A stretch of 8,155 nt of DNA from Cocleimonas sp. (GTDB lineage Bacteria; Pseudomonadota; Gammaproteobacteria; Thiotrichales; Thiotrichaceae). Positions 1 to 6,917 of this stretch are shown piece by piece. The first letter of the stretch is position 1; each line of letters opens with the position of its first letter. The stretch is taken from NCBI GenBank assembly GCA_023146675.1, contig JAGLBQ010000274.1, positions 1-8,155 on the forward strand. Direction: 5' to 3'. The notes beneath the pieces are model-generated. The model was not told the origin of the DNA. It worked only from the letters and a program-made list of their open reading frames with translations, and did no database searches. The translations under genes and the position numbers were made by a program.

Positions 1-621
1 GTTACTAAGATAGAAGCTTACCAAAATATGATTGATGAAATGATCTCTCGATGTCAACAAAAACTGGAGGATTATGAAAGCTCTTCTAAGCGCCATATAG
101 CAAGTAGTGTTAATGAAATACTAAAACAGTTTTCCCGTAAAGATTATGAAGTAAGACTTTCAAGTGATTATGAATTTCATCTTGTTCGAGATGATGGGAA
201 GCGTGTTGCAAAAAGTAAAGGTGAGAATTTATTGCTAAACTTATCCTTTATTTCGGCTCTAATAAATCATGCTAATGAACGTAGCTCAGCCTCTGGGGAA
301 TTCTTAGTAAGTGGCACAGTTGCCCCTTTTGTGATTGATGCACCTTTTGGAGAACTTGATGAAACCTATAAGGCGGCAACTGCTTCTTTTTTACCTAAAA
401 ATACAGATCAACTTATTTTATTTCTTTCGTCCTCTCATTGGAAAGGAACAGTCGATCATGCTATCCGAGAGAAGGTTGGTAAAGAATATATTTTAGTCTC
501 TGAACGAATGGGAAAACAAGGAGTAAAGCCTGATGATGAAATTACTATTAATGATACTTCCTATCTACAGTCAATTTACTCACAAGATAAAGATTGTACA
601 ACGATTAAAGAGGTTAGTTAA
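1..621 (+). CDS. DndD/SMC-like ATPase, C-terminal part (5' end outside window)
   Basis: The reading frame is open from the first base, so this is the tail of a larger gene and the ATG at 28 is internal. Numbering from the first codon in the window, residues 1 to about 45 are charged and helical, as at the end of a coiled coil. An ABC signature-like SKGENLLL starts at residue 72. Residues 110-120 read FVIDAPFGELD, a Walker B with the catalytic acidic position followed by a D-loop. SSSHW at 143-147 could supply the switch (H-loop) histidine. This is the C-terminal ATPase half of SMC/Rad50-type proteins. The DAPFGELDETY form and the downstream gene point to a DndD-like member, which in Dnd systems is an ATPase needed for DNA phosphorothioation. 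Classical DndD usually reads DTPLGRLD here, so this would be a divergent relative. The SMC-type ATPase assignment is firm; the Dnd link is inference. Confidence 0.7.
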   Translation, partial: VTKIEAYQNMIDEMISRCQQKLEDYESSSKRHIASSVNEILKQFSRKDYEVRLSSDYEFHLVRDDGKRVAKSKGENLLLNLSFISALINHANERSSASGEFLVSGTVAPFVIDAPFGELDETYKAATASFLPKNTDQLILFLSSSHWKGTVDHAIREKVGKEYILVSERMGKQGVKPDDEITINDTSYLQSIYSQDKDCTTIKEVS

Positions 622-624
622 ATA

Positions 625-1092
625 ATGGCAACCATCTATATTTCACAAGAATTTTCAGGATTAGTAGAAATACTTTCAAAAAATAATATTTCAGAAACAG
701 GTCAACCTGTCTTTAAAACAAATATGCATTTGACTGTTTTTTCTTCACTTCTAGGTCAAAATCTGGATGGAGATTACAGTCGTTATACCGTTAAAAATCA
801 AGGTAGTGAAATTCCTGAAAGAATATTTACACACAACCAAATGGATAGCGCAGTTTATTTATTGGCATTGCACGCAAAAAAAGATGGAGATATTTTAAGA
901 GAGAAGAATGACAATGAAAGTTGGAAAATTACAGAGCAGTATGCAGAGCGTGGTTTTAAAGAGCTAAACAACTGGTTTCTTGATAGTCCAGGCTCTTCTG
1001 AGGTAGATGTCATACTAAATAAAATGAAAGAAGAGGCTGTGTCATTACTTGAACAAGAAGGTGAAATTGATCCTGATAAAATAGAGTTCTAA
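625..1092 (+). CDS. Small protein resembling Dnd-system-associated protein 4
   Basis: A complete 155-residue soluble protein with no signal peptide or membrane segment. It starts 3 bases after the upstream ATPase gene, with AAGAGG at 608-613 as ribosome binding site, so the two are co-transcribed. Three blocks match my recollection of the Dnd-system-associated protein 4 family (TIGR04062): PVFKTNMHLTVFSSLLGQN at residues 28-46 (family pattern roughly 'F-x-T-x-x-D-L-L-V-F-A-A-x-L-G'), a hydrophobic helix SAVYLLALHAKKDGDIL at 75-91, and ITEQYAERGFKELNNWF at 102-118 (family pattern close to 'FEEYANGGL'). The C-terminal 25 residues are strongly acidic. No catalytic residues are apparent and the molecular role is unknown. 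It occupies the place often held by dndE after dndD, so a DndE-like small partner is the alternative. The assignment rests on remembered patterns, not an alignment. Confidence 0.5.
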   Translation: MATIYISQEFSGLVEILSKNNISETGQPVFKTNMHLTVFSSLLGQNLDGDYSRYTVKNQGSEIPERIFTHNQMDSAVYLLALHAKKDGDILREKNDNESWKITEQYAERGFKELNNWFLDSPGSSEVDVILNKMKEEAVSLLEQEGEIDPDKIEF

Positions 1093-1175
1093 TGAAATAC
1101 GAATCAATCGGAAACAAAGTTGTAAATAACCTTTATATTCACAAAGATACCCTTTCTTTATTAGCCCCCTATTGA
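1092..1175 (+). pseudogene. Truncated third gene of the Dnd-like operon (possible Dnd-associated methyltransferase fragment)
   Basis: An ATG at 1092 shares its A with the TAA stop of the preceding gene (TAATG), the classic arrangement for translational coupling. Only 27 codons follow before a TGA at 1173-1175. The peptide contains IGNKVVNNLYIHKDTLSLL, which resembles the 'GK-x(4,6)-LYVH-x-x-AL' block I recall from DNA phosphorothioation-associated putative methyltransferases (TIGR04096). It has no methyltransferase SAM motif, so it cannot be functional as one. A run of five C at 1165-1169 lies just before the stop. Losing one C would extend the frame only to a TAA after about 15 more codons, so a single frameshift does not rescue a full gene. 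The remainder appears deleted or displaced. The alternative is that this is just a short chance ORF, but the coupled start argues against that. Confidence 0.4.
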
Positions 1176-1206
1176 AGTGGTCTATAACTCCGTACCAACC
1201 AATAGG
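1168..1206. repeat. Interrupted stem-loop at the end of the truncated gene
   Basis: CCTATTG at 1168-1174 is the exact inverse complement of CAATAGG at 1200-1206. Inside it, TGGT at 1178-1181 pairs with ACCA at 1194-1197 around a 12-base loop. The right arm overlaps a second possible hairpin, TAGGTG (1203-1208) with CACCTA (1216-1221), so the two pairings exclude each other. No T-run follows, so it is not a standard intrinsic terminator. It could be the end of a lost mobile element or an RNA structure; function unknown. Confidence 0.45.
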
Positions 1207-1335
1207 TGCTAAACTCACCTAAAACTTAAGGTATAGAGAAAATGGCATTATTTTGGAATAAACATCTATTTTTTTATTATCTGGGAAGAAACTTCATTGT
1301 AAATACCTGATACTTACTGTTGATTAGACGCTCTT

Positions 1336-1341
1336 TATAAT
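1336..1341 (+). promoter_or_regulatory. Candidate -10 box for the epimerase gene
   Basis: TATAAT matches the sigma-70 -10 consensus exactly and would start transcription near 1348, leaving a leader of about 16 bases before the ATG at 1364. At 16-18 bases upstream only poor -35 matches are present, and there is no TG extension. A TTGATT at 1320-1325 is too close to act as its -35. In AT-rich DNA this could be chance. Confidence 0.3.
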
Positions 1342-1350
1342 AATTGATAC

Positions 1351-1354
1351 AGGA
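1351..1354 (+). promoter_or_regulatory. Shine-Dalgarno that decides the epimerase start
   Basis: AGGA lies 9 bases before the ATG at 1364, a workable spacing, but abuts the in-frame ATG at 1355 with no spacing at all. This favours the downstream ATG as the true start. Confidence 0.55.
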
Positions 1355-1363
1355 ATGATCAAT

Positions 1364-2287
1364 ATGAAAAATAAAAAACATACGTTAGTGACGGGTGGAT
1401 CAGGTTTTATAGGCTCACCATTATGTAAAACACTCTTAGAAAAAGGTCAACAGGTTACGGTTTTAACCCGCAATCCACAAAAAACAGAAGCAGATTTCTC
1501 TCGTCAATTAGGTGTTTTAACAGAACATTTAGCGTTCATTAGTGACCTTTCAGATTTTAATCAACCTGTTGATATTATCATAAACCTTGCAGGACAAGGG
1601 ATTATGGACAAACGTTGGAGTGAAAGCATTAAGCAGCAATTACTTGATAGCCGTTTAAACACAACGCAAGCACTGGTTGAGTATGTAAAGCGATGTAAAA
1701 CCAAGCCAGAACTAGTGATTAGTGGCTCTGCCATTGGTTACTATGGGACACAACATGGCGACACACGCTTAGATGAAACCGCTCAAGGTGATGATAGTTT
1801 TGCCAGTCGGCTTTGTGTTGAGTGGGAAAATAAAGCCAAGCCACTGGAGGGCTTAGGTGTCCGTACGTGTTATTTGCGCACAGGGATTGTACTGGGGGAA
1901 GGCGGTGCTTTAGCAAAAATGCTCCCACCGTTTAAATTGGGTTTAGGAGGGAGAATTGGCAATGGGCAACAATGGATGTCATGGATTCATATAACTGATT
2001 TACTCAATATCATCCATTTTGTTTGTGAAAATAAAATGGTAGAGGGCGCTATTAATGGCACTGCTCCAAACCCTGTGCGTAATGATGAATTCACTAAGAC
2101 CTTAGGAAAAGCATTAAAACGTCCTACTATTATCCCTATGCCAGCGATGATGTTGAAGCTCATGCTAGGAGAAGGCGCAGAAGAATTATTATTAGCAGGG
2201 CAATGTGTGGTTCCTAAAAAAATGCTAGATGCGGAGTTTGTGTTTAAGTTTCCTGCACTAGAAGACGCTATGGATGATGTGGTTTGA
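1364..2287 (+). CDS. TIGR01777 / YfcH-type NAD(P)-dependent epimerase (SDR39U family)
   Basis: A 307-residue cytosolic protein of the atypical short-chain dehydrogenase fold. From the ATG at 1364, the nucleotide-binding loop TGGSGFIG is at residues 10-17, NLAG at 74-77, RWSESIKQQLLDSR just after it, and the family hallmark SGSAIGYYG ends at 128, carrying the catalytic-type tyrosine. QWMSWIHITD at 203-212 is another family signature. A C-terminal DUF1731-like domain covers about 253-301 (PMPAMMLKLMLGEGAEELLL onward). Length and ending are normal for the family, so the gene looks intact. Substrate and pathway are not known for this family despite its wide spread, so 'epimerase' describes the fold only. 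An in-frame ATG at 1355 would add three residues, but the Shine-Dalgarno spacing favours 1364. The gene appears monocistronic and converges on the pyruvate carboxylase gene. Family assignment is firm. Confidence 0.93.
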   Translation: MKNKKHTLVTGGSGFIGSPLCKTLLEKGQQVTVLTRNPQKTEADFSRQLGVLTEHLAFISDLSDFNQPVDIIINLAGQGIMDKRWSESIKQQLLDSRLNTTQALVEYVKRCKTKPELVISGSAIGYYGTQHGDTRLDETAQGDDSFASRLCVEWENKAKPLEGLGVRTCYLRTGIVLGEGGALAKMLPPFKLGLGGRIGNGQQWMSWIHITDLLNIIHFVCENKMVEGAINGTAPNPVRNDEFTKTLGKALKRPTIIPMPAMMLKLMLGEGAEELLLAGQCVVPKKMLDAEFVFKFPALEDAMDDVV

Positions 2288-2300
2288 GTTGAGGGTGAAA

Positions 2301-2328
2301 TGAAATACTCATTAAAATGAGTATTTCA
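2301..2328. terminator. Perfect 12-bp hairpin between convergent genes
   Basis: TGAAATACTCAT at 2301-2312 is the exact inverse complement of ATGAGTATTTCA at 2317-2328, with a TAAA loop. It lies 13 bases after the epimerase stop and about 55 bases past the pyruvate carboxylase stop on the other strand, so it could end transcripts from both directions. The stem is AT-rich and neither side has a clear T-run, so it is not a textbook intrinsic terminator; it may instead protect 3' ends. Confidence 0.55.
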
Positions 2329-2382
2329 GGTTCTGTGTGATGATGCGTTATATCCAGAAAAATATTTTGCGTTTCCTCCTAA

Positions 2383-5300
2383 TCACTCAATCTCCACCAC
2401 TAAATCCCCTTGTTCCAATATCTCGCCTTCATCCAAATAAATATTACTAACCATTCCCGCAAAGGGTGCCGTAATCGTAGATTCCATTTTCATCGCCTCA
2501 ATGACAAATAAAGGTGTATCTTTCTCAATAGCATCGCCTTCTTTAACCATTATTTGTGATAAACGACCTAAAATCGGCGTACCTATTTCATTGTCTTTCA
2601 CTGCTTTTCGATTGCTCTTTTTAGTGGAGACAACCGAGTCATCGCGTAGGGTAATACTGCGAGTTTGCCCATTAAGATTGAAAGTGACAGTGCGAATTCC
2701 ACCTTCATCTGCATCTGAAATATAGAGCAGTTTTATAATAATGATCTTGCCTGTCGCGATTTCGACGCGTACTTCTTCGCGGTGTTTGAGTGCATATAAA
2801 AAGGCAGTGGTTGGCAGGGGAGAAATATCGCCATAGTCTTGTTGATGTTGGTAAAATTCTTGATAGACTTTGGGATACATTTGATAAGAGAGAAAATCTA
2901 GCATTGTACATTGATGATCAAATTGCTGTTGGAAGGTAGCAAACTCAGCATCAATATCAATTGGCTCTAAATGTGCATTGGGCGCATCAGTAAAAGGTTT
3001 TTTACCTTTAAGAATTAATTGGCTTAATGCTTGGGGAAAGCCATTGTGGGTCTGTCCTAAATTGCCTTTAAATAAATCAACCACAGAATCAGGGAAAGCA
3101 AGTGTAGCGCCTTGTTGCATGACATCTGCTTCGCTAAGATGATTAGATGTCATAAAGATAGCCATATCACCAACGACTTTTGATGAAGGGGTTACTTTGA
3201 CAATATCACCAAACATTTTATTAACGACAGCATAATTTTTTTTCACTTCTTCAAATTTATGCTCTAAACCTAGCGCAATGGACTGTGGGCGTAGATTTGA
3301 ATACTGTCCGCCAGGAATTTCATGCTCATACACTTCTGCTGTGCCTGCTTTTAAGCCTGACTCAAAGGGATAATATATTTCACGCACATCTTCCCAGTAA
3401 TTTGCATATTGGTTTAAGGAGGGTAGGTTGTATGCTTGCTCACGTGGTTGACCCTGCATAGTCGCAATCATCGAGTTTAAATTAGGCTGTGACGTTAGCC
3501 CTGACATAGAGCTTAAACAAGCATCAACAATATCCACATCCGCTTCAATCGCTTTAAGCAACGTGGCGGCTTGCATGGAAGATGTGTCGTGGGTATGCAG
3601 ATGAATGGGTAAATCTACCGCTTCTTTTAGGGCAGGAATTAATGCCTGTGCAGCATAAGGTTTGAGCAAACCCGCCATATCTTTTAATGCAATGATATGT
3701 GCGCCTGCATCCTCTAATTGCTTGGCTAAATCAGTATAATAAGTGAGATTGTATTGATAGTTTGGATCAGGATTTAAGACATTCCCCGTATAGCAAATCG
3801 TCGCTTCGGCTAATCCATTAGTTTGCTCACGAACCACCTGAATGGATTTACGCATGCCTTCAATCCAGTTCAGCGAGTCAAAAATACGAAAGACATCAAT
3901 GCCCTGTTCCGCCGACTCAATAATGATTTTTTCAACAATATTATCAGGGTATGCTTTATAACCTACCGCATTTGCGCCACGAAAGAGCATTTGAAACAAA
4001 ATATTAGGGATTTTTTCACGCAATAAACGCAAGCGTTCCCAAGGGCATTCATGTAAAAAGCGCAATGCCACATCAAAGGTTGCACCACCCCACATTTCTA
4101 ATGAAAATAATTGCGAATGATTTTTGGCAAACCCTTCAGCCACTTGCAGCATGTCAGTTGTGCGTACCCGTGTGGCAAGTAACGACTGATGTGCATCACG
4201 TAGCGTTGTGTCGGTGTAGAGAATAGTATCCTGTGCTTTGATCCACTCAACAAAACTATCTGCACCTAGCTCATCCAGCTTATTTTTTGTGCCTTTTGGA
4301 TAATCAGCAAATTTATCGTAGTCAGGGATAATAGGGGGGCGAAACGTGCGCTCAAGATCAGGCTTTTTAATGTCAGGATGACCATTAACCGCTAAATTTG
4401 CTAGATAGCGCAGTGTTTTTGTGCCTCTGTCATAACGCTTATGAATATTAAATAACTCAGGGTTTTTCTCAAGAAAAGTGACGCGTGCTTTGCCTTTAAC
4501 AAAGGTAGGATGTTTTAAAACATTCAGCATAAAGCCAATATTCGTTTTTACACCACGAATACGAAACTCACATAGTGCACGCGTTGAACGCTCCAGTGCC
4601 TCTTGTAAGGTACGACCTGATGCGGTTATTTTAACCAGCATGGAGTCATAAAAAGGTGATACTTTAGCACCTAAATAAACCGCCCCAGCATCCAGCCGAA
4701 TCCCTAAACCACCGGCACTACGATAAGCAATAATGGTGCCAAAATCAGGTTTAAAATCTTGCTCAGGGTCTTCAGTGGTAATACGACACTGTACCGCAAA
4801 ACCGCGACAGCTGATTTCTTCTTGGGAGTTAATCGCAATTTCAGGGCTGGATAATTGATAACCGCTAGCAATCTGAATTTGACTACGGACAATATCAATC
4901 CCTGTGACGACTTCGGTAACAGTATGTTCAACCTGAACCCGTGGATTGACTTCAATAAAGTAAATATTCTCCTCTTTATCGACCAGAAACTCGACCGTCC
5001 CCGCATTGTTATAATGAACCTGTTTCGTGACTGCCAGCGCATAAGTATAGAGTTTTTCTCGTGTGTTTCTGGTTAATCCCATGCTGGGAGCAACTTCCAC
5101 TACCTTTTGAAAACGGCGTTGCACCGAGCAATCACGCTCATATAAATGCACCAGATTACCGTAATTATCGCCTAAGATTTGAACCTCAATATGCTTAGGT
5201 GAATCAATATACTTTTCTAAAAAGAGGGTGTCATCACCAAATGCTTTAGCCGCTTCATTGCGCGCATCATTAAAGGCATTTTCCAGCTCATCTTCTGAGC

Positions 5301-5826
5301 GCAATATGCGCATACCACGCCCGCCACCTCCCGACACCGCTTTAATCATCAGCGGAAAACCAATACGCTTGGCTTCCTGCATCGTAATATCCGTATTCTC
5401 TAGTGCAAGCTTGCTACCCTCTATCACAGGAATTCCTGCGGCAATGGCATTTGCTTTGGCTTTTATTTTATCGCCTAATTCCGCCATCACCTCAGGATCA
5501 GGGCCGATAAAAATAATCCCTTCCTCACGACAGCGCTCTGCAAATTGTACATTTTCAGATAAAAAACCATACCCTGGATGAATCGCATCCACCTGATTTA
5601 ATTTTGCTAACGCAATAATTGCATCAATATCAAGGTAGGGCGATAAAGGTTCATCATCGGCACCAATTTGATACGCCTCATCTGCTTTATAACGATGCGG
5701 TGAAAAGCGATCTTCATAGGTATACAGGGAAACTGTGCGTAAATTTAATTCAAATGCGGCACGTAAAATTCTAATGGCAATTTCGCCACGGTTGGCGACC
5801 ATCAATTTACTGATTTTTTTAGTCAT
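2383..5826 (-). CDS. pyc: Pyruvate carboxylase, single-chain, biotin-dependent
   Basis: Catalyses ATP + bicarbonate + pyruvate to oxaloacetate in the cytoplasm, the anaplerotic entry to the TCA cycle. At 1147 residues it has the normal length of one-chain enzymes. The biotin carboxylase domain covers about 1-455, with ATP-grasp loop SGGGGRGM (165-172), ERDCSVQRRFQK (230-241) and EVNPRVQVEHTVTE (292-305). The carboxyltransferase domain covers about 530-800: DTTLRDAHQSLLATR (539-553) gives metal ligand Asp544 and Gln547, Arg616 lies in FQMLFRGANAVGY, Lys715 in ALKDMAGLL is the expected carbamylated lysine, and the HTH at 744-746 gives two metal histidines. The allosteric/PYC-OADA region follows, then a biotinyl domain with EAMKMES and biotin-accepting Lys1113. 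No key residue is missing. AAGG at 5836-5839 lies 9 bases before the ATG. It appears monocistronic, with a long upstream gap. Acetyl-CoA activation is typical of the family but not shown here. Confidence 0.98.
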   Translation of the reverse strand: MTKKISKLMVANRGEIAIRILRAAFELNLRTVSLYTYEDRFSPHRYKADEAYQIGADDEPLSPYLDIDAIIALAKLNQVDAIHPGYGFLSENVQFAERCREEGIIFIGPDPEVMAELGDKIKAKANAIAAGIPVIEGSKLALENTDITMQEAKRIGFPLMIKAVSGGGGRGMRILRSEDELENAFNDARNEAAKAFGDDTLFLEKYIDSPKHIEVQILGDNYGNLVHLYERDCSVQRRFQKVVEVAPSMGLTRNTREKLYTYALAVTKQVHYNNAGTVEFLVDKEENIYFIEVNPRVQVEHTVTEVVTGIDIVRSQIQIASGYQLSSPEIAINSQEEISCRGFAVQCRITTEDPEQDFKPDFGTIIAYRSAGGLGIRLDAGAVYLGAKVSPFYDSMLVKITASGRTLQEALERSTRALCEFRIRGVKTNIGFMLNVLKHPTFVKGKARVTFLEKNPELFNIHKRYDRGTKTLRYLANLAVNGHPDIKKPDLERTFRPPIIPDYDKFADYPKGTKNKLDELGADSFVEWIKAQDTILYTDTTLRDAHQSLLATRVRTTDMLQVAEGFAKNHSQLFSLEMWGGATFDVALRFLHECPWERLRLLREKIPNILFQMLFRGANAVGYKAYPDNIVEKIIIESAEQGIDVFRIFDSLNWIEGMRKSIQVVREQTNGLAEATICYTGNVLNPDPNYQYNLTYYTDLAKQLEDAGAHIIALKDMAGLLKPYAAQALIPALKEAVDLPIHLHTHDTSSMQAATLLKAIEADVDIVDACLSSMSGLTSQPNLNSMIATMQGQPREQAYNLPSLNQYANYWEDVREIYYPFESGLKAGTAEVYEHEIPGGQYSNLRPQSIALGLEHKFEEVKKNYAVVNKMFGDIVKVTPSSKVVGDMAIFMTSNHLSEADVMQQGATLAFPDSVVDLFKGNLGQTHNGFPQALSQLILKGKKPFTDAPNAHLEPIDIDAEFATFQQQFDHQCTMLDFLSYQMYPKVYQEFYQHQQDYGDISPLPTTAFLYALKHREEVRVEIATGKIIIIKLLYISDADEGGIRTVTFNLNGQTRSITLRDDSVVSTKKSNRKAVKDNEIGTPILGRLSQIMVKEGDAIEKDTPLFVIEAMKMESTITAPFAGMVSNIYLDEGEILEQGDLVVEIE

Positions 5827-6173
5827 TTTATGCGACCTTATGATGAGGAGTGTCTAATATAATAGCAACGTATAGGATGAGAGCTTGGATGAAAAATTAC
5901 AGTCTGTCTGTCTTACTATGATTTGTAGAGATGTTAATATTTTCGCCAATTAAGGGATAATAATATGTTTATCTTCTGTTAAGTTGATCATTGTAAAATT
6001 TCATAGTGACTCTTATTAAATTTATAGGTGAGAGCGATGAAAACAGAAAAATAGTTTACATTGTTGTAGCCTGTATGAAGTTTATGTCATACGGGGGTAG
6101 TGCGTTTCTAAAGTCTCCTGTATTGCGCTTAGGTTGCATACAGGCGACAGAGTTGGCTTACAAGAATGCCAGA
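5827..6173. other. 347-bp intergenic region upstream of pyruvate carboxylase, no convincing gene
   Basis: This gap separates the pyruvate carboxylase start from the end of the pteridine reductase gene, both on the minus strand. It should contain the carboxylase promoter, but I could not pair a good -35 with a -10. TATTAT/TATATT on the minus strand near 5857-5865 is the best -10-like stretch. A plus-strand frame beginning at 6006 runs 81 codons, but about a third of it is antisense to the reductase gene and its protein resembles nothing. The right half carries the inverted-repeat cluster at 6069-6145. A GTCT tetranucleotide occurs three times at 5902-5913. Confidence 0.6.
6069..6145. repeat. 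Nested inverted-repeat element with CCTGTAT/ATACAGG arms
   Basis: There are four related arms. CCTGTATGA (6070-6078) pairs with TCATACGGG (6087-6095) through one G-T pair. CCTGTAT (6117-6123) pairs with ATACAGG (6138-6144), extended by two G-C pairs across a bulged T. The outermost arms, GCCTGTATG (6069-6077) and CATACAGGC (6137-6145), are also perfect 9-bp complements. The element can therefore fold as two side-by-side hairpins or one long one. It lies downstream of the pteridine reductase and upstream of pyruvate carboxylase. It resembles a REP/BIME-type paired element; a terminator for the reductase transcript or a protein-binding site are alternatives. Confidence 0.55.
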
Positions 6174-6917
6174 TTAATGATTCAACATCCGCCCGCCATC
6201 AACAGGAATGACTTGTCCCGTTATATAATCTGCATCACGTACCAAAAATAACACAGTATTAGCAATATCTTCAGGCGACCCTTCACGTTTCAAAGCTGTT
6301 TTATCCAGCAGTTGTTGTTGATCACTTTGATTATTCTCATTTTCTGGCCATAAGATAGCTCCTGGCGCAACGCCATTGACACGTATATCAGGTCCTAATT
6401 CCCGCGCTAACGATTGTGTTAGCATTAATAACCCTGCTTTTGCGATACTGTAAACAGGATAGTTTTTCATGGGTCTAAAGCCATGTACATCAACTATATT
6501 AACAATGCATCCCTGAGTTGCTTTTAAATAAGGCATCGCCGCTTGCGATAGAAACAGGGGTGCTTTTAAGTTACTGCCAAGTAAATCATCCCAATGCGTT
6601 TCTGTTATTTCCCCTATTGGCGTTGAGTAGAAGGTGGAGGCATTATTGACCAAAATATCCAGCTGACCCATTTGTTTAATAATGCTGTCGATGATTGCGG
6701 GCATCATTTTAATATCCTTTAAATCGCCCCGCACCGTCATACAAGAACCTTCGCGTAATTGATTTAACGCGGCACAAAGTTTTTCAGCATCGCATGATGA
6801 CTTGTGATAATGCACCACCACATTTGCACCTTTTGCATGTAATGTGCGTATTGTTACTGCCCCAATGCGTCGTGCGGAGCCTGTTACTAATGCAACTTTA
6901 TTATTTAGATTTTTCAT
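6174..6917 (-). CDS. Pteridine reductase (PTR1/FolM-like short-chain dehydrogenase)
   Basis: A complete 247-residue cytosolic SDR enzyme that should use NADPH to reduce dihydropterins or dihydrofolate to the tetrahydro form. The cofactor loop TGSARRIG is at 12-19, where the Arg pair favours NADPH. HYHKS at 36-40 closely matches the HYHRS motif of Leishmania PTR1. NNAS is at 91-94. The active site is Asp143 with Tyr156 and Lys160 (YSIAK): an Asp replaces the usual SDR serine, as in PTR1. PGAILWPE (185-192) and a terminal VDGGR are family-typical. AAGGAAG at 6921-6927 is a good Shine-Dalgarno for the ATG at 6917. The gene is divergent from the methyltransferase gene across 53 bp. E. coli FolM is a more distant relative, so the natural substrate (biopterin, monapterin or folate) is open. 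A FabG-type reductase is less likely because of the Asp and HYHKS. Confidence 0.88.
   Translation of the reverse strand: MKNLNNKVALVTGSARRIGAVTIRTLHAKGANVVVHYHKSSCDAEKLCAALNQLREGSCMTVRGDLKDIKMMPAIIDSIIKQMGQLDILVNNASTFYSTPIGEITETHWDDLLGSNLKAPLFLSQAAMPYLKATQGCIVNIVDVHGFRPMKNYPVYSIAKAGLLMLTQSLARELGPDIRVNGVAPGAILWPENENNQSDQQQLLDKTALKREGSPEDIANTVLFLVRDADYITGQVIPVDGGRMLNH

Larger units (their letters stand above)
1176..1354. other. Non-coding spacer between the Dnd-like remnant and the epimerase gene
   Basis: This AT-rich stretch has no ORF I would defend. The longest ATG-led frame with a plausible Shine-Dalgarno is 22 codons (1242-1310) and resembles nothing. It holds the hairpins near 1168-1221 and, at its right end, a candidate -10 box for the epimerase gene. 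It could contain degraded mobile DNA, but no terminal inverted repeats or target duplications could be paired inside the window. Confidence 0.5.

Noticed and set aside
1242..1310. 22-codon ATG frame with AAGG upstream in the 1176-1354 spacer
   Set aside because: Very short, low-complexity aromatic peptide with no resemblance to any leader or transposase start; AT-rich DNA gives such frames by chance.
1719..1928. 69-codon minus-strand frame inside the epimerase gene
   Set aside because: Shadow of a conserved coding region; the protein has no recognisable features.
2375..2380. AGGAGG on the minus strand just past the pyruvate carboxylase stop
   Set aside because: A perfect Shine-Dalgarno, but no ATG, GTG or TTG follows at a workable distance, so there is no gene to translate.
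5228..5581. 117-codon plus-strand frame inside the pyruvate carboxylase gene
   Set aside because: Antisense shadow of the biotin carboxylase domain, whose own frame is full-length and motif-complete.
5902..5913. GTCT repeated three times upstream of pyruvate carboxylase
   Set aside because: Three units is too short to claim a phase-variable repeat tract, and it lies more than 70 bases before the start codon outside any frame.
6006..6251. 81-codon plus-strand frame in the gap upstream of pyruvate carboxylase
   Set aside because: No Shine-Dalgarno, no recognisable protein, runs through the inverted-repeat element, and its last third is antisense to the pteridine reductase gene.
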